The position numbers were made by a program, and so were the translations under genes. DNA of 64,000 nt from Ridgeia piscesae (Eukaryota > Annelida > Polychaeta > Sabellida > Siboglinidae). The DNA lies in contig JAODUO010000487.1 of assembly GCA_025642075.2 (NCBI GenBank), positions 190,001 to 254,000 on the forward strand, in the 5' to 3' direction. How positions within the stretch are numbered: position 1 is the first letter of the stretch; the number at the start of each line of letters is the position of its first letter. Of this stretch, positions 53,231 through 64,000 are shown piece by piece. The notes under the pieces were generated by a model. The model did no database searches. It was not told the origin of the DNA and worked only from the letters and a program-made list of their open reading frames with translations.

Positions 53231-55139
53231 TAGTACAGTCAGCCCATTCCCAAGCTGATGTATGAAATAGTAGTGTACCGTCATAATAACATTTACGTGG
53301 ATACACTAGTGTTGATAACATTTCTATATTATATTTTAGTGATTGTTTTTATGACTCCGACTCTTGCCTCTGCGTTGGACAGTTCAGTTGGGCTCAGCCG
53401 GCCGGCCCAGTACTAGGCTGAGTAGCCAATGCTAGCGTAGCACTATGCCTAGTACTAGTAGTAACTAACTATAACTATGTTGCAAAGACAGTGGCCAAGA
53501 TAAGTCTTACTTAGTCTTAGGTTTACCTACATCGATTGTATATATAACAGCTAAAAAGTATGGCAATTTTGGCACAGCGGTGTGTAGCATACGCTTCATA
53601 CTGGGGCTGAATCACTCACTGACACTGACTCAGACAGTCAACTGAAATGCAGTTGAAAACTATTATAACTTTATAGCTTGTCAAAATATATTTGTAAAAC
53701 AATTTATTCTACTTTTTTAGCTAGTTTTTCCATTCAAATGTCTTCGAGGCCCAGTAAATCACGATGGAAGTGTAGGCCTACCTTTAACGTACCTTTATTA
53801 TTTTTTTATGAAACCTCTTAGTGACCGAGCTATTTTTATTTTGTTAAGTATTTATACAAGTTAACTGACTCAATACATATACCGTTTTGTGACAGGCTTC
53901 AATAACCTTTATGTATGCTTTATTAGCAGTATTACATATAGTAAATATTTCTATAGCAGATCTGTTTTGTCAACCTTGACCATGTCTCTTGGTGATGTTT
54001 CTGTGTAAATAAATTTAAAATGAACCAGTCACTATAAGCAACGTATTACTATAATGATTAACATGGGAAAGCTTTCTATGCCATTGCTTATTGGTAAAAT
54101 ATAACTAACCTAAAATGTTAAAAGTTACATGTTAGTATTCTCTGTCAGCAGAAAAAGTCTAATGAGTACAAACAGCAACCTGCCTACCGACACGAACCTA
54201 GCGGATTTGCAGGTCCCTATCTTGAAATGCTAGTACTTCCTGGCCAGGCCGCTGTTTAGCCTTTACTGTTATTTACAGTGTCAGAAATATAATAATTATG
54301 TTTGATAATTGATACTATAGACTACAAGTATGCTACAATGCTTTATCTAGCGCTTGTTTTTTGTTTCAGTTTTATTAATTTAAATCCTCGACAACATCCT
54401 GCAGGTGATATTGCATCAAATTGGTAATTTAATGTTTGTGAGTTACTTCTTCAGGGATAAATAGACTATTCCACTATTTTGTATAGTTCCATAAGTGAAA
54501 ACATTCACATTCCTTTTAAGATAGTTAATTTATTATAGACTGGTTCTTTATTACAAGAAACACTCCAAAGGCATACAGGCACATGTGGTATAACAACAAA
54601 AACGTGAAACAAAAATTGAAATAGCCAAATCTATTCAGTATAAATATATTAGTCTTCATATATATCTAATAATTTGTGTAATTTCCATAGTATAAACAAT
54701 ATAATTGCTTTATCCATTCTCTTCCACAAGATATGCTTACACTATGTCACTTTTTACAACACTGAACAATAACATTCCTACAAAAAATTCCAATTCCAAA
54801 TAAAATTTACTAAATAAGTAAATATTTGTCATAGAACTAACAATGTTGTCTTTCATAAGGTGCACATTGCATTTACATACAAATTATACTTGTCAGACTT
54901 CATAGTGTTTATGAAAATGTGTCTCTCTGATGTGTGTGGCAGGTTCAAACCCTGCTGGTGTTCAGTATCCAAACACTACTGGTTGTGCACACACATTCAC
55001 TGATTCTAGTAAAATCTGGTAACTCCACCTAAACTAAATTTATTCAACCAAAAATCACTACATAATTTTGAATATGAATGGGATACGTCGTAAAGAAGCC
55101 AATATTGGCTATTATATTCGACGGGGGTGTGTGTGTGCA

Positions 55140-55805
55140 TGTTATTGAGTGTTTGAGCCGCAGGTCAGGCGACTGAAGTCAGTTATGGTTTCAGCCTGGA
55201 CCTGCGACTCGTTTAGTTGGTTCCAGTCGGCTATTGTTTTTACAAAAAATTAATTCTTAAATTGTTCAGTGTGGGCTTTGGGTACTATAAAACATCTGGT
55301 GTTGTTGGTTGTTAGTTGTTGGAAAAAATTTGAGGATACATGGTCGGGGAAGTGTTTAGGCTTAATGTGTCTTTGTTTTTTGGGGCCGGAAGAATGTTTC
55401 AGTGGGGAGGGCTGGGATAGATCCTCTAACAGTTCTGTACATAAATTGTAGTCTTTGGTCGCGTCATCTATTGTCTAATGTGTCGAGGTTAAGGTTGGTG
55501 AGCATGGTTGTGACAGATCCTGGGTGTCTAGAGCGGTAGTCTCCAGTGATGAAGAAAGCTGCACTGTGTTGGATTTGTACTGATTTGTCTATGTCCCCCC
55601 GATGGTATGGGTCCCACACTATGGCTCCGTATTCTAAGACAGTGCACACATGGGCAATGTATGCCGTCCATTTGCTGTTAATGGGACATCGGCGTATATT
55701 TCGTCTTAGGAAGCCAAGTGTGTTATTTGCTTTTTTGGTTATTGTAGAAATGTGTGAGTGCCACTTTAAGTCATTAGATATGGTGATGCCAAGGTAAGGG
55801 TTAAC
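55140..55805 (-). pseudogene. Decayed LINE, RT C-terminal region
   Basis: Minus-strand reading gives NPYLGITISNDLKWHSHIST, then RRCPINSKWTAYIAHVCTVL and LEYGAIVWDPYHRGDID. These match the region downstream of YADD in CR1/Jockey-like reverse transcriptases (YLGVxIxxxLxWxxHI; LEYAxxVWDP). After a stop, further pieces (SRLEPTKRVAG-type) follow the usual C-terminal FFxRTIxxWNxLP block. Stops and frameshifts show it is dead. Lies between LASP and RPL23. Confidence 0.85.
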
Positions 55806-56301
55806 TGCTTTTTTTGCACTTTAAAAAAAAGTAGGAACACTACAATTAGTCAAAAGGAACCAAGAAATAAGTAGGAAAGTTAAATATGTCATGTAGTTAG
55901 TAAATTCCTTATTAGAAGTGTAATTTATACAGATACCGCATGTTAGGTTTCCATGCTATCCATCAAATGCACAATATACTTAATTAATATATTAATAAAT
56001 TCTCTTCTTAGGGCTTATAAATGGTATGTAATTGGATTTGGAATGTTGAAATAACATGTTCAGAACATTAAAATCTGTAAAAGTTATACATTTGGCAATT
56101 TTTTATTACAGATTTAATTAACACAATCAATGTTTCATTTTTTATTGTAAAATATCCCAGCAAATTCAACAATACTGTTAAAACCGGCAGTCTGTCCTTA
56201 ATTGTCATGAAGATATTGTGTTTTTGTTCAAGATAATGTGCTCTCTACCCACACTGGCCATAGTTCCCAAAAGCATCTTGTTGGGTAAAACCCCAAGAAG
56301 T

Positions 56302-56316
56302 GGCGCCATCTTGTGG
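56302..56316 (-). promoter_or_regulatory. CTCF-like motif
   Basis: The minus strand reads ccacaagatggcgcc, one mismatch from the animal CTCF core CCASYAGRKGGCRS and containing AGATGGCGC, the form preferred by the fly protein. It lies between the two divergent genes. Sequence match only. Confidence 0.35.
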
Positions 56317-56380
56317 ACAGGCATAATATTAATATAAGATTATACTTGTATAAAGAAAACTTATTGTATTTTTTAAATGA

Positions 56381-56382
<2 letters not shown>

Positions 56383-56420
<38 letters not shown>
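56383..56420. repeat. (GT)n microsatellite
   Basis: About 19 GT units. Confidence 0.96.
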
Positions 56421-56422
<2 letters not shown>

Positions 56423-56888
56423 ATATCACTTTTGTCAACTCAATGTAAACCACGTAGACTGTATTCTATAAGATATAGACCCTGTATTTTACTGGGCTCT
56501 GTATCTCTTTAACTCCTGTGAGAGCTTCCTGTCGGTTTCAAACCTGTTTAAAATGGAGATAGCTGAGCATAGTAACATACTAGCTATTAAAGTAGCAAGA
56601 GAGACAAAAGAGAATGCAGCACCCAGTGGACGAGTCGTCTCAAGCCAAGTGGTAAAGCAAATCAAACCACCCTCGCCAGCCAGGGCTGTTTGCCATACAA
56701 ACTACCGGGTATAGCCCTGGCAGATCCCTAACGAGAAGTGCTTGAATTAAACGAGTCAGATTAGTTTATTGACTGCCAATCATGATTGCTTCACCCGTGA
56801 GAACAGCACAAATACCTGCCCAAATCTGAAGACAGATAAGCAATTTCTAGGAATTCCAGTTTAATGACACATCAACCCAATCGCACGA

Positions 56889-59060
56889 TTATGGATGGTT
56901 GTGTGTATTCAGATATTTGTTTCTACATCTACATTGCGGGATCAATGGACTCTGGAGAACCCTTTTAAAGACGTTTTTAAGAAGGAGTCCTTGTATCTTT
57001 TCTTCTGCCCACCGTGGGAGCTTCAATTCTATGTAGAAGACCTTCGGCAGTTGTTCATCCGACATGCGGACAACATGGCTGGCCCGCTTGAGCAGTGCAC
57101 TGCAGAGCAGGATGTGAGTGCTGGTTATATGCACAGCCTGGGAGAGGATGCTGCCAAACAGGTGAATCTGTCCACAGTGTTGCGCCTCAGTGATTATGGG
57201 ATCGGCGTGTGCTGTGCCAGGGACTGGTTGGTGCATAACATCAGTATTTTTGGTCGAAATGGTGAGACTAAAGATTGTGCAAGCCTTTCCAAACAAGTCC
57301 ATGCTATGCTGCATTTCTGCTTCTGTATTGGCGATTAGGGCAGTCGTCTACGAAGAGAAGATCACGCACTCTTACATCATGTAACCTGCTATTTGCCTTG
57401 AAGCCTCCTGAGATTGAAATGTTTTCCATCCATCCATGCAAAAGCAGAGGTCAACACTCACACTGCTATCCTGGACTGCACCCATGAGCGTGGCAGAGAA
57501 CACGAGGCTGAAAAAGGGGCCAGCACACTACCTTGCTTTACTGTGTGACTTGGAAAGGGCGATGGTCCCACCTTGATTGATAGGCAATGTTCCATCGTGA
57601 AATTGTCTGACCATGTTAATAAATGTGTCTGGGCAGGTAAATAAGCCATCCATTGGAAAAGAATGTCAAAAGCCTTGATCTTTATGTTGTTCTTGACACT
57701 TCTCCTGGATTCGTCTGACAGCAAAGACCATATCCATTGTGCTATGTTCTTTCCTAAAGCCACACTAGCTCCCTGGTAACAGGTGGACAAGTAGGCGGTT
57801 GAGCAGCATTCTCGAAAGGACTTAGCCTGCAATGGACAACAAGGATATGCCTCTGTGATTATCGTAGCACCGACGACTTCCCTGTACAGATGGATTATTG
57901 ATTCATCTTTGAACTCTTGAAGGATGCGTTTCTCAGCCCACAGTCCACGGAAAAGCTCAGTCAGTTTCTCAACAAGACGAGGGCCCCTGGCTTTGTAGAT
58001 CTCATATGGAATAGAGTCAGTTACTGGCGTCTTGCTGCTGGAGAGGATGTGTATAGCCGTTTCTTAGCTGGTTGGTGGCAGGTGTAGCAAGAGCCTCGTT
58101 GACTTTGATATGAAACAGACGGTTGTTTGCCTCATCACTGATTGAGCAGGGTCTGTTAAGCATGATGCTGATAACGTGCACACCCCACCGCTATAATGTT
58201 TAGTCCCTTTCGTCAGTATGATAAGGGTTGTTCTATCTGCACCCAAGAGGGTAGGTGCGCCTGGATTGACTGGGCCTTATAATTTTATGGCTTTGAGGGC
58301 ATTGTAGTAGTTTTACAAATCGTGCCTGTCTGCATGCGCCTGAAATCCCTGAATCTCACCTGCCTTCTGGCTGAGCCATGCTGTCATATCGCACGGAGCT
58401 TCTGCTGTACTCTATGCCTGGTTCTATTGAGAGCAACTTTCTAGGCGGTAGATTTTGGGCCATTACTTAAAATGTAGACCCGCTGAAGACAATGTTTCTT
58501 ATCCAGAACTGCATGGATCTTTTCACAATTATTGTGGAACCAGTTCTGGTGTTTACGGGAAGTGAACCCAACCTCACGGCGTTCATTTGCACCTCGGCCA
58601 CTCCAAAAGAATGTGTAGCCAGCTTCCATTTTTATTATCTTACCCTCATCAGCAAGACGAGTGTTACTCAGGGCTGCTGTCTAAATCTTGTAACTACCCA
58701 GATAGCATGCAAACGTTACATTAACGTTTGCATTTGGTTAGAACCATTTGATTTTGGTTACCGTTAAATTTCTAAAGTTCCCGAAATGTTAGTTTTCGGT
58801 TGTTTTTGTTTGGTTAGAAAGTAAACGTAGATCTACGTTAAATAAACGAGCAAAATAACGCAAAAAACGTTCACGTATAAACGTTAAACCAACGTTTCTG
58901 CAAACGTTAAATGAACGTTAGATTAACGTTTCCATGCTATCTGGGTACCATGCTAGTTCCATAGCTATGAGAGCTGTCATTCACTTGGGTTTATTACTCC
59001 CTACGCGATCCATGAGAATGTATAAATACTACGCTCCTATAGAGGCTAGAGTCAAAAGAG
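56889..59060 (-). pseudogene. Decayed LINE (endonuclease-RT ORF), interrupted by a MITE
   Basis: Minus-strand fragments in the right order for a single LINE ORF: ILMDRVGSNKPK and MTALIAMELAWY (about 59030-58950), then after the MITE ALSNTRLADEGK and YTFFWSGRG (endonuclease part), HQNWFHNNCEKIHAVLDKKH, the RT blocks KAFD and VKQGSVLAPF (near 57550), ACTIFSLTISTKNTDVMHQP, and HVVRMSDEQLPKVFY near the end. The YADD region is missing through internal deletion. Frame changes and stops are many. Confidence 0.85.
58697..58945. mobile_element. MITE with CCCAGATAGCATG terminal inverted repeats
   Basis: A 249-bp element with terminal repeats CCCAGATAGCATGCAAACGT and, inverted, CCCAGATAGCATGGAAACGT. 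The interior is rich in AACGTT. TA lies on both sides (58695-58696 and 58946-58947). It interrupts the LINE ORF described at 56889-59060. Superfamily not assigned. Confidence 0.85.
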
Positions 59061-59943
59061 TAATTTTTTATTTTGGTTTCAACCGCAAAATGGGATTCCC
59101 GCCAGTCTCGGTAAGTTGGCCAGGAAATGATGAAGCAGGCAATTTTAAAGCACGTTTTCTATCCCTTTCTTCATAGGCCTACAAGATAACATATATGCAG
59201 TGCCTTCCTAAAAGGGTTGCTTATTCGCTCGAACAGGAGGCTGCCGAAAACCAGTTTTGCTTTTGGTCAATGATTGACGACCATATGGCCTGAACCGCCT
59301 AACGTACGTGTAGGTTTGCTATTACGGCTCCCAGTGCATCCACACCTGCATGCTCCGTCGCTAGCCGGTCGCCGTAAGACTTGACGGTTATACATCAAAT
59401 TAGAGTGTGAGGGGAATGTGACAAATATGACATAACTGACTTGCGCCTGAATTTGATTTAACGAGTTGCGCAGCGTCGGTCACGCTCTCTCGTCCAGATC
59501 CTTCCTTGTCCAGGGGCCTGGATGAATGGCTTGATGCAGCGAATGACCACGGCGTCTTGCGTTTCTTGCCATGCTCTAAGCGCTCCACATCGCTTTGCTA
59601 AACCCACTGTATTCTGCCGGTTGAACCAGCTGTTGATTTCCTCCGCGCAGTGCGCCAAGTTCAGATTTTACATACTGGGGTAGACCAATGCTGGTGTAGT
59701 CTGTAGACAAACCCTAGTCACCTCACCGTTTCAAACCCATCGACTACCCTCATCTGCATGGTTTAACCCGCCAGTCGAAGCGGTTGGCCGGAGTATGGCC
59801 GCTGCCGCATGTTGACATGCAGGTGAGAGTGTGAATATGGGGGACTTTTATATGCTGAGTGAACTATCCATGATTGTACACCAACATAGGTAGTAGGTAC
59901 TAATTCCTACACACCCCATACACCCCTATAAATATATAAATAT

Positions 59944-59944
59944 G

Positions 59945-59991
<47 letters not shown>
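59944..59991. repeat. (TA)n microsatellite
   Basis: About 24 TA units. Confidence 0.96.
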
Positions 59992-59995
<4 letters not shown>

Positions 59996-59999
59996 ATCA

Positions 60000-60190
<191 letters not shown>

Positions 60191-60467
60191 TACACATACA
60201 TATACACATACACATACATATACATATTCATGCTGATTAATCACACTGTCTGATTTAAGCAAATCTAAAGATTATTATTAGTGAAGGACTGTGATAATCT
60301 GATGAGTAAATCATTTATTTTATCTATTATATTTTAACTGTGCATTAATGAAAAATACCAGGCGGCATTTTGAGCATAAACAAACATAAACGAGAAAACG
60401 AGATCGTTTGGTACGAGTTTATAGTAACCTGCGCAGGATATGCATTTTGCGCGTGCGCCCTACTAAA

Positions 60468-60477
60468 CTTCCTTTTT
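60468..60477 (+). promoter_or_regulatory. TOP-like pyrimidine tract at the probable RPL23 transcription start
   Basis: CTTCCTTTTT lies 11-20 bases before the ATG. Ribosomal protein mRNAs in animals usually start with C inside such a 5' terminal oligopyrimidine tract, which makes their translation mTOR-dependent. The position fits a short TOP leader. Start site inferred, not shown. Confidence 0.55.
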
Positions 60478-60487
60478 AGAATCCAAC

Positions 60488-62923
<2,436 letters not shown>

Positions 62924-62935
62924 CAATGTAACACA

Positions 62936-62941
62936 AATAAA
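62936..62941 (+). promoter_or_regulatory. RPL23 polyadenylation signal
   Basis: AATAAA 12 bases after the stop codon, followed by a T-rich stretch (gttttgtttttgtatg) near 62962. Ribosomal protein mRNAs typically have such short 3' UTRs. Confidence 0.75.
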
Positions 62942-62945
62942 TGAG

Positions 62946-63658
62946 TGAGAGGATTATATAAGTGTTTTGTTTTTGTATGCCTGCAAACATCACACCGTAT
63001 GTTCTCTTGCTAACTACAGGTCACCTCGATGGTCAGTTTCTTACATAATTCAATAGCTTTGGACTGGAAATAGAAACTTGTGGCATTTTTGCATGATTTG
63101 CCAAGCAGCCTTCACAGTTGAGTACAAAATTATTGACCATCTTTGACTTCAGTTAGCAATTGAAACTGCAGATTTTGTTGCCAGTATTTCATTTACATGG
63201 CCCATGAAAGACCAGTAGTAGTACACCTCGTGAAAGACAGTATTTTTTTTCTCAGTTATGACTTAACACCCTGTAAGAAGTTCACTGTTCAAGTTAAAAC
63301 TGAAGTGGTTGTTTGTTTCCCATAAATGACTCTGCTTACAAGAACCGTACTGAAGTGGTTGTTTGTTTCCCATAAATGACTTGCAAGAACCGTACAGATT
63401 CTCATGTCCCTATCATGTAAAAAAAATCTGCCATCCAAAGATTGCTTGTTCAAAAGCCAAATCTTGAAACGCATGTTCGTACGTGAAGATGCTTTTATGG
63501 GATAATAACAATACCTAGATGTATTTAACAGATCTTGTCCTTGTCGATATGGACGCCGTGCAGCGAGAAACGTTTGCCATGTACACTACCTGATATTATC
63601 TGGACTGAAAATTGAATCCTCAAAATGTGTGGGTGGATTGTGTGGATGGTGTGATGTG
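62946..63658. other. No gene recognised downstream of RPL23
   Basis: AT-rich DNA with the 47-bp duplication; no open frame with a recognisable domain. Confidence 0.55.
63299..63395. repeat. 47-bp direct duplication
   Basis: Two copies of ctgaagtggttgtttgtttc followed by ccataaatgact and caagaaccgta, differing by a short indel. Confidence 0.9.
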
Positions 63659-63850
63659 CAGAGATGGAGTGAGTACAATACAAATGTACTCGAGTACGAT
63701 TACTTTGAACATGCATGAGTACGAGTACGAGTACTCGGAAAACAAATGTACTCGAGTACGAGTACGATTACTTTACATTATACTCGAGTACGAGTACGAT
63801 TACTTTAGAATGTAAGCATGATTACTTTCATGATTACTTTAATGAATATC
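63659..63850. mobile_element. Possible hAT terminus with GAGTACGAGTAC repeats
   Basis: The tract begins CAGAGATGGAGTGAGTAC and goes into repeats of gtactcgagtacgagtac and gattacttt. Ends of this style (CAGAGATGG plus TACTCG-type subterminal repeats) are known from animal hAT transposons. No other end or transposase is visible, so this rests on style alone. Confidence 0.35.
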
Positions 63851-64000
63851 CTGTTTCTAACATAAAGGCGACTTTCATGGAATCCCTACCTGGTAGGTGT
63901 CATTCTTGTTCTGTTGTTGTGTCACTAATGTTCTAACTGATTACTGCTATCCACTATCCTGGTGTTATTATTATTAATAATTAGACGCCTTTCTCAGGTA

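Noticed and set aside
54930..54965. tRNA-like B box (ggttcaaaccc)
   Set aside because: No A box at a suitable distance and no cloverleaf could be drawn.

Overview
This is a eukaryotic (animal) window: spliced genes with GT-AG introns, AT-rich non-coding DNA, non-LTR and Gypsy-type retroelement remains, hAT-like MITEs and a very high load of micro- and minisatellites. Two genes are supported, both deeply conserved. The set of transposons and the gene structure fit an invertebrate bilaterian, perhaps a lophotrochozoan such as a mollusc. I cannot fix the phylum from sequence alone.

Layout. 1-19,000: no recognisable gene. It holds long satellites (24-bp at 0.4 kb, a 1-kb compound GACG/GA/GACA array at 7.2-8.1 kb, a 17-bp array at 9.5-10.0 kb, a 15-bp array at 14.5-15.3 kb), a decayed Ty3/Gypsy integrase end (minus strand, 11.0-11.8 kb) and a 5'-truncated LINE at 12.5-13.8 kb nested inside an ATACCATT-rich interspersed repeat. 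19,088-52,901, minus strand: a LASP gene (LIM and SH3 protein) in ten coding exons that join in phase to a protein of about 386 residues: one LIM domain, three nebulin repeats, a linker and a C-terminal SH3 domain. Its introns carry six or more minisatellites and two hAT-like MITE copies. 52,902-60,487: a 7.6-kb spacer with two decayed minus-strand LINEs, a MITE nested in one of them, and TA/AC microsatellites. 60,488-62,923, plus strand: RPL23 (ribosomal protein uL14) in five exons, 140 residues, with a TOP-like start and an AATAAA signal. 62,950-64,000: no gene; a local duplication and what may be the end of another hAT element.

LASP and RPL23 lie head to head. From memory this is also the arrangement on human chromosome 17, so the main biological point is ancient microsynteny. 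The proteins do unrelated jobs (actin scaffold; large ribosomal subunit). Points needing care are a 1-bp excess in LASP exon 4 that breaks the frame, a GC-AG intron after exon 3, and a noisy repeat tract at 31.1-32.5 kb. I found no undescribed multi-gene system.
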